Source: an uncultured Verrucomicrobiota bacterium (GTDB taxonomy: Bacteria; Verrucomicrobiota; Kiritimatiellia; CAIVKH01). From it: DNA of 44,970 nucleotides. Shown piece by piece: positions 8,101 to 16,503 of this stretch. The position numbers were made by a program, and so were the translations under genes. Location: assembly GCA_937873455.1 (NCBI GenBank), contig CALMYG010000155.1, positions 1 to 44,970 on the forward strand. Direction: 5' to 3'. Each line of letters opens with the position of its first letter. Position 1 is the first letter of the stretch. The notes under the pieces were generated by a model that saw only the letters and a program-made list of their open reading frames with translations, was not told the DNA's origin and ran no database searches.

Positions 8101-8131
8101 TTCGTGTTTATTCGTGTTCATTCGTGGTTAA
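8101..8131. repeat. Right inverted repeat of the GxxExxY element
   Basis: This is the reverse-complement partner of 7691-7721 (29 of 31 bases). It starts one base after the GxxExxY stop codon and ends with GGTTAA three bases before the purH ATG, so it occupies the whole leader of purH. In a read-through transcript the two repeats could pair across the gene into a long stem. Confidence 0.9.
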
Positions 8132-8134
8132 CTT

Positions 8135-9763
8135 ATGAAAATACAACGTGCATTAATCAGTGTATCCGACAAGGCCGGGGTGGTGGCGTTCGCGCGCGAA
8201 CTCGCGTCCCTTGGCATTGAAATTCTGTCCACCGGCGGCACCGCGAAGGCGCTGGCCGCCGAGGGCGTGCCGGTGCGGGATGTCTCCGACTTTACCGGCT
8301 TTCCGGAAATGCTCGACGGGCGGGTGAAGACCCTGCATCCCCGCGTGCATGCCGGTCTGCTTCACCTGCGCGAAAATCCCGAGCATCAGGCCACCATGAA
8401 GCAGCATGGTCTCGACACCATCGATCTGGTGTGTGTGAACCTTTATCCGTTCGAGCAGACCATCGCGAAGGAAAACGTGACCTTTGAAGAGGCGATTGAA
8501 AACATCGACATCGGCGGCCCGACCATGCTGCGTTCCGCCGCCAAAAATCACGCCTACGTCACCGTGGTGACCGATCCTGTCGACTACCCGGTGGTGATCG
8601 CGGAGCTCAAGGCGCACGACGGCGCCACCACCTTGGCCACCCGGTTGCGCCTGGCCCAGAAGGTGTATGCGCAGCAGGCGCGTTACGATGCGGCGATCGC
8701 CGGGTATTTGTCGGGTCAGGTGGCGGGCGGCGCCAGTCAGCCGTTCGTGTTGGCGTTGCCGGAGGGCGAGACGTTGCGTTACGGCGAGAATCCGCATCAG
8801 GAAGCGCGGTTTTATCGCGATCCGAAGCCGCTGGAGGCCTGCATCGCCTGGGCGGAAATCCTTCACGGCAAGGAAATGTCCTACAACAATTACCTCGACG
8901 CCGACGCCGCGCTCGAAGCCGTTCGCGAGTTGGCCGGGCAGCCCGGCGTCGCGATCATCAAGCATTCGAATCCTTGTGGTTACGCCACCGGGCGCGATCT
9001 TGCTTCGGCGTTTGAGGCGGCTTGGGCCGGCGATCCGGTATCTGCTTTCGGCAGCGTGATCGCGGTCACCCAGGCGATTGATCTGGAAACCGCGAAGCTG
9101 TTCGCCAACCGCTTCATCGAAGTGATCATCGCCCCGGAGTATGCGCCGGAGGCGCTGGACTACCTGAAGGCAAAAAGCAAGAACCTGCGCGTCTTGAAGC
9201 TTCACCGTCCGCTGGAACCGGGCAAGCCCGGTCCGGCGCTACGTCAGATCAACGGCGGTTTACTGGTGCAGGACCGCGATCTTGGCCTTGCCGATCAATG
9301 GTCATCACCGACCGCGGCAACCTTTCCGGATGAGAAGCGCGTGCTCGGCGAATTTGGCATCAAGGTCTGCAAACACGTGAAGTCCAACGCTATTGTCATT
9401 GTGCGGGAATACGCACCGGGGTGCTGCATGCTGCTCGGAATGGGGGCGGGTCAGCCGAACCGGGTGGATGCGTTGCGCAAGCTGGCGGTGCCCCGGGCGG
9501 AGGAAAATATCCGGCTGATGCTGGAGACCGACCAAGCCTATGGCGCCTCGCCATCCGCGTTGCGCGATGACGTGATGGGCGGGTGTGTATTGGTGTCCGA
9601 TGCGTTTTTCCCGTTTCCCGACAACATCGAGGCGGCAGCGGAGGCCGGTATCCGGTACATCATTCAGCCCGGCGGTTCCAAGAAGGACGAGGATGTGGTC
9701 GCGGCCTGCGATCGATTCGGGATTGCCATGGTGTTTACCGGCATGCGACACTTCCGTCATTAA
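8135..9763 (+). CDS. purH: Bifunctional AICAR transformylase / IMP cyclohydrolase
   Basis: The 542-residue protein has the N-terminal IMP cyclohydrolase (MGS-like) domain: [18 protein letters not shown] and [15 protein letters not shown] within the first 75 residues. The AICAR transformylase domain follows, with [24 protein letters not shown] (the catalytic KH pair) and the C-terminal [12 protein letters not shown]. It catalyses the last two steps to IMP. A C-terminal segment, [23 protein letters not shown], is slightly longer than in the E. coli enzyme. The start at 8135 follows the right inverted repeat of the inserted element directly, leaving no clear Shine-Dalgarno, so purH expression may be affected by the insertion. 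Confidence 0.96.
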   Translation: MKIQRALISVSDKAGVVAFARELASLGIEILSTGGTAKALAAEGVPVRDVSDFTGFPEMLDGRVKTLHPRVHAGLLHLRENPEHQATMKQHGLDTIDLVCVNLYPFEQTIAKENVTFEEAIENIDIGGPTMLRSAAKNHAYVTVVTDPVDYPVVIAELKAHDGATTLATRLRLAQKVYAQQARYDAAIAGYLSGQVAGGASQPFVLALPEGETLRYGENPHQEARFYRDPKPLEACIAWAEILHGKEMSYNNYLDADAALEAVRELAGQPGVAIIKHSNPCGYATGRDLASAFEAAWAGDPVSAFGSVIAVTQAIDLETAKLFANRFIEVIIAPEYAPEALDYLKAKSKNLRVLKLHRPLEPGKPGPALRQINGGLLVQDRDLGLADQWSSPTAATFPDEKRVLGEFGIKVCKHVKSNAIVIVREYAPGCCMLLGMGAGQPNRVDALRKLAVPRAEENIRLMLETDQAYGASPSALRDDVMGGCVLVSDAFFPFPDNIEAAAEAGIRYIIQPGGSKKDEDVVAACDRFGIAMVFTGMRHFRH

Positions 9764-9776
9764 GCGGAACACCGTT

Positions 9777-10217
9777 ATGACGCAAACTCCTATTCAGCCC
9801 GACCTTCAGTCCGCGATTCTGTGCGACGACGTCCGCCAGGAACGCAACGGAAAATTCATTCTCATCGGCTTGTTCGATGCGATCATGATTCCCCAGTTGC
9901 CGGTGCGGTATCCAAGGTTATTCATGGTAACGCGCTGGTGCAGCGGGGAGGGCGAGTTTTTTCAGCGCTCCCGCATTTTGAAGCCGGACATGAGCAGCAC
10001 GCTGGTGGAGGGCCAGAAGATTCCCGTCCGCCTGCCTTCGCCGGAGGCGACCGCGACGAATGTCGAAGTGTTCCTGAACGTGGAGTTCCACGATGCCGGC
10101 ACGCATTGGGTGGAAATCTCCCTCGATAACGATCTCAAGATCCGGTACCCGCTCCGGGTTTCCATTGTACAGAATCCGCCGGGACAAGGCGGCATTCCTC
10201 CACCGGGAATGTTTTAG
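9777..10217 (+). CDS. DUF6941-like protein of unknown function
   Basis: A 146-residue protein whose N-terminal LQSAILCDDVRQERNGKFILIGLFDAI resembles the small DUF6941 family: an SAILCDDVR-like strand followed by a K-x-x-L/I-x-G-x-F/Y-x strand. The rest looks all-beta, ending in a proline/glycine-rich tail. No catalytic motif, signal peptide or membrane segment is visible. It begins 13 bases after purH, so it is probably in the purine transcript. Its stop overlaps the convergent mogA stop by four bases. The start was set at ATG 9777 because the frame further upstream only shadows purH. Confidence 0.7.
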   Translation: MTQTPIQPDLQSAILCDDVRQERNGKFILIGLFDAIMIPQLPVRYPRLFMVTRWCSGEGEFFQRSRILKPDMSSTLVEGQKIPVRLPSPEATATNVEVFLNVEFHDAGTHWVEISLDNDLKIRYPLRVSIVQNPPGQGGIPPPGMF

Positions 10218-10753
10218 GTTTCCCGGGGCCGGAATGCTTCGGTTTTTCCGGGGCGGTATTCCACCGTGCTGCCGCTGATGAGGAAAATCGCGTAGGGCAG
10301 GGCCGTGGCGATACTATTCAGGCATTCGCGGATCGCCGCGGGTTTTCCCGGCAGGTTGACAATAAGGCAGGCGCCCCGCGAACCGGCGATCTGGCGGGAT
10401 AAAATCGCGGTGGGGACGTTGCGGCGGGAATCCGCCCGCATGGCTTCGCCAAAGCCGGGCAGCAGACGCTCGCAAACCTGCATGGTCGCCTCCGGGGTGA
10501 CATCGCGCGGGGCGGGGCCGGTGCCGCCGGTGGTGATGATCAACCGGCAGCCGCGCCGGTCCGCCATGTCGATCAGGGTGGCGGCGATGCGATCCTGTTC
10601 ATCCGGCACGACGGCGTATTCCAGTTGCCAGGGCGTGGCCACCATGTCCTCCAGCCAAGCCTTGGCTTCCTTGCCGGGAATATCTTCGTACACGCCGGCG
10701 CTCGCACGGTCGGAAACATTGATGATGCCGATGATCATGGACGTTTCGTTCAT
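10214..10753 (-). CDS. mogA: Molybdopterin adenylyltransferase
   Basis: The protein (about 179 residues) contains IINVSDRASAGVYED near the start, then LIITTGGTGPAPRDVTPEAT (the MPT-binding TGGTG motif with catalytic-type Asp) and VPTAILSRQIAG, all in the order seen in MogA. MogA adenylylates molybdopterin before molybdenum insertion. It lacks the short loop before the final helix found in the E. coli protein. Start choice is uncertain: ATG 10753 (MNETSMIIGI), 10738 and 10765 are all in frame and none has a clear ribosome binding site. No other molybdenum cofactor genes lie in the window. Convergent with the DUF6941 gene. Confidence 0.88.
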   Translation of the reverse strand: MNETSMIIGIINVSDRASAGVYEDIPGKEAKAWLEDMVATPWQLEYAVVPDEQDRIAATLIDMADRRGCRLIITTGGTGPAPRDVTPEATMQVCERLLPGFGEAMRADSRRNVPTAILSRQIAGSRGACLIVNLPGKPAAIRECLNSIATALPYAIFLISGSTVEYRPGKTEAFRPRET

Positions 10754-10875
10754 GCCGGTATTCATAGCGGGTAAACACGCGCTTGGCAAATTTGTTGCGG
10801 ATGCAGCCGAAGATGATTGCTTCACGAACGACTTTTCGTTTTTATCGACAGGAAAATTTTTCGGATACGTACCCC

Positions 10876-12027
10876 ATGTTTCGATATGAATTGCCAGAAC
10901 ATCATGATTCCGCGCCAGGTTTTTGGCGCAAACACGCCTGGTGGTTGATCCCGCTTATCCTGCTCGACGCGGTGGCGGTGGCGTGGTGGCTTCGGCGTGA
11001 TCGCGGGGATGACGCCGTTCCCGCCGCCGAAGTCGCGGGAGCGGTGAGCGCGACGGTTCCGGAGGCGCCGCCACCGCCTCCGGGGTTGGTGTATGGGTTT
11101 CCCACCGCGCAGCATAGTCTTCTTTCGACCAATCTCGAGGGCATCTACATGCCGACCGGTTCCGGGCGACTGGAGTCCGCGCTGTACGGTTCGGTGCGCA
11201 CCCGCCCGCAGGGATCATCGGTTTTGCCGGCTTTTCATGAGGGGATCGACATTGCCCCGCTGGCCCGCGACAGCCGGCAGATGCCGACCGACCGCATTCT
11301 GGCCGCCGCTGATGGCCGCGTCGCCTACGCCAACCGTATCGCCGGTAACTCCAACTATGGCCGTTATATCGTGTTGGTCCATGACGATCCGCTGGGCGAG
11401 ATTTATACGTTGTACGCGCACATGGAGGAGATCGATTCCCGGATCCGGCCCGGCTTGATGGTGCGGCGCGGTGAGGATATGGGGCGCATGGGGCACTCCG
11501 CCTCAACCGGCATCCCGATTGCCCGCGCTCATTTGCATTTCGAGGCGGGCGTGATCATGAATCAGCGCTTTCAAACCTGGTTTCGCCACCAAAAACTCAA
11601 GCCGGATCACGGCAATTTCCACGGCTACAACCTCACCGGTATTCAGCCGCTGGATGTGTTCCGCCGCCAGGAGCTTTATGGGGGATTCAGCATGCTCGAC
11701 TACCTGAGCGAGCTGGAACCGGCCTTTGTGGTGGTGGCCCGGGTTCCCCGCAAGCCCGACTATTACGTGCGTTATCCCGCGCTGTGGGAGGAGGGCGACT
11801 GGTCGGGCGTGGTGACCATCGCCGTTGCCGAAGGCGGAGCGCCCCTGCGTGGCCGGCCCGCCACCCTGGAGGAGCGCAACGAACTCGGCAACCAACGCCA
11901 CCGGGTTGTGACGGTTGACGAAGCGGTCTTGGGGCGCAACGGCCTCCGTTTGGTTACCCGCCGGCAAGGTCAATGGGTGCTCGGTCGAAACGGTGAACAA
12001 TGGCTGGAAATTCTGACGTATCATTAA
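10876..12027 (+). CDS. Membrane-anchored M23 family metallopeptidase (LytM domain)
   Basis: The 383-residue protein has a short cytoplasmic N-terminus, one membrane segment at about residues 21-39 (WWLIPLILLDAVAVAWWL), a proline-rich linker and a periplasmic M23 domain. Zinc ligands are visible in HEGIDIA (H121, D125) and HLHFE (H219 and H221), so it is probably an active peptidoglycan endopeptidase rather than a degenerate activator. The region after residue 230, including a segment near FVVVARVPRKPDYYVRYP, is an additional domain I do not recognise. The start at 10876 (MFRYELPEHH) is chosen because it places the membrane segment near the N-terminus; longer in-frame starts reach back to 10783. 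The divergent neighbour is mogA. Confidence 0.85.
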   Translation: MFRYELPEHHDSAPGFWRKHAWWLIPLILLDAVAVAWWLRRDRGDDAVPAAEVAGAVSATVPEAPPPPPGLVYGFPTAQHSLLSTNLEGIYMPTGSGRLESALYGSVRTRPQGSSVLPAFHEGIDIAPLARDSRQMPTDRILAAADGRVAYANRIAGNSNYGRYIVLVHDDPLGEIYTLYAHMEEIDSRIRPGLMVRRGEDMGRMGHSASTGIPIARAHLHFEAGVIMNQRFQTWFRHQKLKPDHGNFHGYNLTGIQPLDVFRRQELYGGFSMLDYLSELEPAFVVVARVPRKPDYYVRYPALWEEGDWSGVVTIAVAEGGAPLRGRPATLEERNELGNQRHRVVTVDEAVLGRNGLRLVTRRQGQWVLGRNGEQWLEILTYH

Positions 12028-12075
12028 CCGGCTTTAGCGTTTGAGCCGGCGCACGAATTCAGGCATCCTGTTGGC

Positions 12076-12519
12076 ATGAACGAGTCGCTTTTTCATAATC
12101 CCTCTTTCCTGGCCGCCTTGCTGGGGTGGTTCGCCGCGCAATCGATCAAGTTCGTGTGGAATCTAATCACCCGGCGGGAAATTGATTTCCGCTACATGAT
12201 CAGCACCGGAGGCATGCCGAGCGCGCATTCGGCCTCGGTGAGCGCGTTGGCGACTTCGGTGGCGATCCGGGATGGCTTCGGATCGACGCCTTTCGCCATT
12301 GCCTTGGTGTTTGCATTGATTGTCATGTTTGACGCCCAGAGCGTGCGCCGGGCCGCCGGCCAGCAGGCCCGTCTGCTCAACCAGATTGTCCAGGAGCTGT
12401 TCAAGGAGCATCACTTGTCCGCGCACAAGTTGGCGGAATTGCTTGGTCATACCCGACTGGAGGTGCTGGCCGGCCTTCTGCTCGGCGTGGCCGCCGGCAT
12501 TGCCGTGCATCATGTTTGA
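12076..12519 (+). CDS. Divergent PAP2 family (DUF212/YuiD-like) membrane protein
   Basis: This 147-residue integral membrane protein has the DUF212 signature STGGMPSAHSASVSALATS followed by DAQSVRRAAGQQA. Hydrophobic segments lie at both termini and in the middle (FAIALVFALIVMFDA). The family is distantly related to PAP2 acid phosphatases, and the SAHS motif keeps a phosphatase-like serine/histidine pattern, but its reaction is not established. The gene starts 48 bases after the peptidase gene and is followed 82 bases later by aroC, so it could belong to either transcript. Confidence 0.85.
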   Translation: MNESLFHNPSFLAALLGWFAAQSIKFVWNLITRREIDFRYMISTGGMPSAHSASVSALATSVAIRDGFGSTPFAIALVFALIVMFDAQSVRRAAGQQARLLNQIVQELFKEHHLSAHKLAELLGHTRLEVLAGLLLGVAAGIAVHHV

Positions 12520-12601
12520 TTTCCGGCGCGGTCGGGAAAGATACCGGCTTGCGCCGGGGGGGCGGGCGCGGTAGGTTTGCCGCGGAATTACGGAGCAAAC
12601 T

Positions 12602-13681
12602 ATGTCGAGCACGTTTGGAACACTGTATCGGGTAAGTACGTTTGGCGAGTCCCACTGCAAGGGCGTGGGCGCGATCGTGGATGGCTGCCCGCCGAATATC
12701 CCGCTGACCGAGGCGGATATTCAACCGCAACTGGACCGGCGGCGTCCCGGGCAGAGCCGCGTGGCCACCGCCCGGGCGGAGTCGGATACGGTGACCATTC
12801 TGTCCGGAACGGAGCGGGGAGTTACCTTGGGCACGCCCATCGGTTTGTTTGTTCCCAACAAGGACCAACGTCCCGGCGATTATCAGGAGATGAACCAGAT
12901 TCCCCGGCCTTCCCATGCCGATTATACCTACCAGATGAAATACGGGGTGCGGGCCTCGAGCGGAGGCGGACGGTCCAGCGCGCGCGAGACGATCGGACGG
13001 GTGGCGGCCGGGGCGATTGCCGAGAAGGTGCTGGCCATGAAGTTCGGGGTCGACATCGTGGCCTGGGTAAGTTCGGTGGGGACCATCGACGGCGCGGTGG
13101 ATGCGGCTTCGATTACCCGGGACGTCGTGGACGAGACGATGGTGCGCTGCCCCGACCGGGAAGCTTCGGCGCGGATGGAGGAAGCGATTGTCGCGGCCAA
13201 GGATGCCGGCGACTCTCTGGGCGGCGTGGTGACCTGTGTATGCCGCAACGTGCCGGTCGGGTGGGGCGAACCGGTGTTCGACAAGCTGGAGGCGATGCTG
13301 GCTCATGCGATGATGTCGCTGCCGGCGACCAAGGCGTTTGAAATCGGTTCCGGTTTTTCCGGGACGCGCATGGCCGGGAGCGCGCACAACGATCCGTTCG
13401 TGCAGAAGGGCGACCGCCTTGGTACGCAGTCCAATTTCAGCGGAGGTATTCAGGGCGGCATTTCCAACGGCGAGCCGATTATCTTCCGGGTGGCGTTCAA
13501 ACCCCCGGCGACCATCAGCAAAGCGCAATCAACGGTCACGTTTGACGGCCAGCCGGTTGTGCTGGAGGCCAAGGGTCGCCACGATCCTTGCGTGGTGCCC
13601 CGGGCGATTCCGATCGTGGAAACCATGGCGGCGATGGTGTTGCTCGACGCGGCGATGCGTCAGCACGCGCGCGGATGGTAA
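12602..13681 (+). CDS. aroC: Chorismate synthase
   Basis: The 359-residue protein begins with the family N-terminus [21 protein letters not shown] and contains the signatures [19 protein letters not shown] and [18 protein letters not shown]. It converts EPSP to chorismate, using reduced FMN, as the last step of the shikimate pathway. Length matches the bifunctional/monofunctional bacterial family. A GGAG (12592-12595) precedes the ATG. The C-terminal [18 protein letters not shown] is typical. rsmD follows immediately. Confidence 0.96.
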   Translation: MSSTFGTLYRVSTFGESHCKGVGAIVDGCPPNIPLTEADIQPQLDRRRPGQSRVATARAESDTVTILSGTERGVTLGTPIGLFVPNKDQRPGDYQEMNQIPRPSHADYTYQMKYGVRASSGGGRSSARETIGRVAAGAIAEKVLAMKFGVDIVAWVSSVGTIDGAVDAASITRDVVDETMVRCPDREASARMEEAIVAAKDAGDSLGGVVTCVCRNVPVGWGEPVFDKLEAMLAHAMMSLPATKAFEIGSGFSGTRMAGSAHNDPFVQKGDRLGTQSNFSGGIQGGISNGEPIIFRVAFKPPATISKAQSTVTFDGQPVVLEAKGRHDPCVVPRAIPIVETMAAMVLLDAAMRQHARGW

Positions 13682-13689
13682 GCCGGACC

Positions 13690-14283
13690 ATGGTGCGCAT
13701 TTCCGGGGGCATTCATCGGGGCCGAACCTTGCAGGTACCTCGGGCCGGCGTACGCCCGACCAAGGACATGGTCCGGCAGGCGTTGTTTTCCGCCATCGGC
13801 GATTCGATTACCGGCAAGCGGGTGTTGGACCTGTTTGCCGGATCAGGGGCGATCGGCCTGGATGCCTTGAGTCGCGGCGCCTCGGCGGCGGTTTTTATTG
13901 AAATGCATCCGCGAACCTATGAGATGCTGACCCGCAACCTGCATGCGCTGTATCCCGAATCGTCGCCGTTGCGTCGGACGGTGCGCGCGGATGCGTTCGC
14001 GTGGTTGCGCGGATTCCGCGAAAATGAATCGTTTGATCTGATTGTTGCCGATCCGCCGTACCGGCCGCCGGAAGGAGAAGCGTGGGGCGCGTCGTTGACC
14101 GCGGCGCTGGCCGGGCATCCGGCCTTGCGACCCGGCGGCCTGTTCGTCCTGGAGCAACATGCCGATGAACCGGTGATCGACAATCCGGTCCTGTCTGTTA
14201 TAAAAGACGCTCGGTACGGGGAGACCCGGCTGGTGTATTACCGCCAGGCGGAACCCGCGGATTCACGGGAAGCGACATCATGA
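13690..14283 (+). CDS. rsmD: 16S rRNA (guanine966-N2)-methyltransferase
   Basis: The protein (about 197 residues) begins MVRISGGIHRGRTLQVP, followed by VRPTKDMVRQALFSAIG, the N-terminal signature of RsmD. The SAM-binding VLDLFAGSGAIGLDALSRGA and the catalytic DPPY in LIVADPPYRPP follow in order. It methylates G966 of 16S rRNA on the assembling small subunit. ATG 13690 matches the family start; ATG 13675, overlapping aroC, is also possible. The stop overlaps coaD by four bases, the common rsmD-coaD pairing seen in many bacteria. Confidence 0.94.
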   Translation: MVRISGGIHRGRTLQVPRAGVRPTKDMVRQALFSAIGDSITGKRVLDLFAGSGAIGLDALSRGASAAVFIEMHPRTYEMLTRNLHALYPESSPLRRTVRADAFAWLRGFRENESFDLIVADPPYRPPEGEAWGASLTAALAGHPALRPGGLFVLEQHADEPVIDNPVLSVIKDARYGETRLVYYRQAEPADSREATS

Positions 14284-14774
14284 CACAGGCGGCGATATAT
14301 GCGGGTACATTCGATCCGATAACCTTGGGGCACTTGGACGTCATGCGCCGGGCCGCCGCGGTATTCGGGCGGCTGGTGGTGGCGGTGGCCGTGCACCCGC
14401 GCAAAAAACTCTGGTTTGAACTGGAAGAGCGCGTGGCGATGATCCGGGATGCCGCGTCGGACGTATCGAATATCGAGGTGATGCCGTTTGACGGTTTGCT
14501 GGTCGAATTCGCACGGCGCCAGAGAATTCATGTGTTGGTGCGGGGTTTGCGGGCGTTTTCTGATTTTGAATACGAGTTTCAAATGGCCTTGAGCAACCGC
14601 AAGTTGGCCCCGGATGTGGAAACCATGTTTTTAATGACCTCGGATGCCTATAGTTATGTCAGTTCCAGCGCGGTGCGCGAGGTGGCGGAACTCGGGGGAG
14701 ACATCTCCTTGCTGGTGCCGCCGGGGGTGCGGGCCGCCTTGGAGAGAAAATTGGAGCAACGCGATATCCTGTAA
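14280..14774 (+). CDS. coaD: Phosphopantetheine adenylyltransferase
   Basis: The 164-residue enzyme has the nucleotidyltransferase motif YAGTFDPITLGHLDV (T/HxGH) at the N-terminus, a conserved LVRGLRAFSDFEYE segment and the C-terminal ISSS-like YSYVSSSAVREVA. It makes dephospho-CoA from 4'-phosphopantetheine and ATP. It is coupled to rsmD by an ATGA overlap. Its product feeds the 4'-phosphopantetheine of ACP, encoded 4.5 kb downstream, so its position before the fatty acid genes is functionally consistent. Confidence 0.96.
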   Translation: MTQAAIYAGTFDPITLGHLDVMRRAAAVFGRLVVAVAVHPRKKLWFELEERVAMIRDAASDVSNIEVMPFDGLLVEFARRQRIHVLVRGLRAFSDFEYEFQMALSNRKLAPDVETMFLMTSDAYSYVSSSAVREVAELGGDISLLVPPGVRAALERKLEQRDIL

Positions 14775-14806
14775 CATGTTATGCCTGGAATTACCGCGAC
14801 CACGCC

Positions 14807-15280
14807 ATGATCATAGAAATTCCCAAAGTTCCGCCTGAAGGCGCGACCTATACCGCCGAGCTTCCCCCGGAAATCCTTGAGCTGGAAAACGACAAGTTCG
14901 CCCATGCCGACGGACCGGTCCGGTGCGATTTTTTTATCTACCCGGTTTCCCATGAGTTGATTGTCAAAGGCACGGTGGAGGCCCCGGTCCGGTTGCTCTG
15001 CGGACGTTGCGGGGGATTTTTCTCGACAATCATTCAGGTTTCGTCTTTTCTACGCGCCTATCCGATTTCGGAAGGAATGGAAAAACTCGATATTTCCGAA
15101 GATATCCGCGAGGATGTGGTGATCGAGATTCCTTCGTATCCCCGCTGTGCGTGGGACGGCGCGGGCACGTGCCCGTTTTCCGGGGTGAACCTCGATGAGT
15201 TGACGCTCAACGAGACGCCACCTCCGGATAACCCGTGGGGCGCCTTGGATCGCTTGGGACGGATGGATGACGCAACCTGA
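14807..15280 (+). CDS. YceD/DUF177 family protein
   Basis: A 157-residue protein with the DUF177 core: a beta-rich N-terminus, then VEAPVRLLCGRCGGFF with the conserved CxRC (C-G-R-C) pair, and a C-terminal acidic stretch containing NPWGALDRL, the family's typical end. In E. coli YceD is linked to 23S rRNA accumulation and is encoded directly before rpmF, exactly as here. The molecular function remains uncertain. An additional cysteine pair (CAWDGAGTC) is visible after the core and might, with the first pair, bind a metal; that is inference. Confidence 0.85.
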   Translation: MIIEIPKVPPEGATYTAELPPEILELENDKFAHADGPVRCDFFIYPVSHELIVKGTVEAPVRLLCGRCGGFFSTIIQVSSFLRAYPISEGMEKLDISEDIREDVVIEIPSYPRCAWDGAGTCPFSGVNLDELTLNETPPPDNPWGALDRLGRMDDAT

Positions 15281-15304
15281 TTTGGGTTTATTGAGGGACG
15301 AACT

Positions 15305-15490
15305 ATGGCAGTACCAAAAAGACGAGTATCGCGGATGAAACGGCGCCAGCGCCAGGCATCCCATAAGAAAACATATCCGAATGCTTCCGAAGACAAGCAG
15401 AGCGGCGGCATTCATCTTCCCCACCGGGTCTGCCCGGAAACCGGGATGTACCGGGGTCGGCAAGTGCTGACCATTAAATCCGACGACTAA
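15305..15490 (+). CDS. rpmF: 50S ribosomal protein L32
   Basis: The 61-residue basic protein starts AVPKRRVSRMKRRQRQASHK, the standard L32 N-terminus, and has the conserved HLPHRVCPETGMYRGR segment near the C-terminus. It keeps only one cysteine (HRVCPETG), so it is a C-minus, non-zinc-ribbon form. A ribosome binding site (GAGGGACGAAC) lies just upstream at 15293-15303. Position between yceD and plsX follows the widespread yceD-rpmF-plsX-fab order. Confidence 0.95.
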   Translation: MAVPKRRVSRMKRRQRQASHKKTYPNASEDKQSGGIHLPHRVCPETGMYRGRQVLTIKSDD

Positions 15491-15495
15491 ACTTC

Positions 15496-16503
15496 ATGCG
15501 CATTGCCGTAGATGCCATGGGCGGCGACTTCGCCCCCCGTGAAATCGTCGCCGGCGCCGTTCGGGCCGCCCGAGAACTCGAAGCCGTTGAGGTGTTGCAC
15601 CTCGTCGGGGATCAGGCGGCGATCGAGAAGGAGTTGTCCCGGCTCGGCCCGCTATCGCCGAAAATCAAGATTCTTCATGCCTCCGAAGTGGTGGGTATGG
15701 ATGAATCGCCGGCGAACGCGGTACGGCGCAAAAAGGATTCGTCCATCGCCCGTTCGGTTGATCTGGTAAAAATCGGTGAGGCCGATGCGGTTTTTTCCGC
15801 CGGCAGCACCGGGGCGGCGGTGGCTTCGTGCCAGTTGAAGTTGCGTACCGCCGAAGGGGTGATTCGCCCCGCCATTGCCACGGTCTTTCCGTCGCCGACC
15901 AAGCCGTTTCTGCTTCTGGATGCCGGGGCCACACCCGACTGCACGCCGCAGATTTTGCGGCAGTTTGCGGTGATGGGTTCGGTTTATTCGCGGGAAATTC
16001 TCGGGGTCAGGCAGCCCCGGATCGGCTTGATGAGCATCGGCGAGGAAGACGCCAAAGGCAACGAAACCACCAAGGAAACCTTTTCCCTGCTGGAAAGAAG
16101 TCCGCTGAACTTCGCCGGCAACATCGAAGGCCACGACTTGTTTGAGGGGGAGATCGATGTGGTGGTGTGCGACGGTTTCACCGGCAATGTCATTTTGAAA
16201 ACCGCGGAAAGCGTGGGCCACGCCATCAGCACCTGGATCAAACAGGAATTTACCCAGAACCCGGTTCGCATCCTCGGGGCGCTGTTGCTTCGGGGGGCGT
16301 TGAAATCCTTTAAGCGGAAAATCAACCCGGAAACCTACGGCGGCGCCCCGTTGCTCGGGATTAACGGCACGTGCAGCATCGGTCATGGTTCGTCCTCCGC
16401 TTATGCCGCTTTCAACGGCATCAGGGTGGCGGCCGAAGCGGTCGCTCACAACATCAACCATTTGATGGTAGAAGAAATTAAAAACGTGGAAGCATCTTCA
16501 TGA
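15496..16503 (+). CDS. plsX: Phosphate acyltransferase
   Basis: The 335-residue protein starts MRIAVDAMGGDFAPREIV, the PlsX signature, and includes VFSAGSTGAAVA and LLDAGATPDCTPQ. It forms acyl-phosphate from acyl-ACP and phosphate, feeding PlsY for lysophosphatidate synthesis at the membrane. The start is 5 bases after rpmF and the stop overlaps fabH by four bases, tying phospholipid and fatty acid synthesis together. Length matches the family. Confidence 0.96.
   Translation: MRIAVDAMGGDFAPREIVAGAVRAARELEAVEVLHLVGDQAAIEKELSRLGPLSPKIKILHASEVVGMDESPANAVRRKKDSSIARSVDLVKIGEADAVFSAGSTGAAVASCQLKLRTAEGVIRPAIATVFPSPTKPFLLLDAGATPDCTPQILRQFAVMGSVYSREILGVRQPRIGLMSIGEEDAKGNETTKETFSLLERSPLNFAGNIEGHDLFEGEIDVVVCDGFTGNVILKTAESVGHAISTWIKQEFTQNPVRILGALLLRGALKSFKRKINPETYGGAPLLGINGTCSIGHGSSSAYAAFNGIRVAAEAVAHNINHLMVEEIKNVEASS

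Larger units (their letters stand above)
7691..8131 (+). mobile_element. Putative small mobile element: GxxExxY gene bracketed by 31-bp inverted repeats
   Basis: Two 31-base inverted repeats (7691-7721 and 8101-8131) match at 29 of 31 positions and frame a single AT-rich gene of 372 bases. The block sits between purM and purH, which otherwise form one purine operon. Both outer ends are TTAA, which may be part of the repeat or a 4-bp target duplication; because TTAA is palindromic the two cannot be separated here. No transposase is encoded, so any movement would depend on factors elsewhere. The structure is seen; mobility is inferred. Confidence 0.55.

Noticed and set aside
12028..12049. CCGGCT...AGCCGG hairpin between the M23 peptidase and the DUF212 gene
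   Set aside because: Stem of six bases with a ten-base loop and no T-run; too weak for a terminator call.
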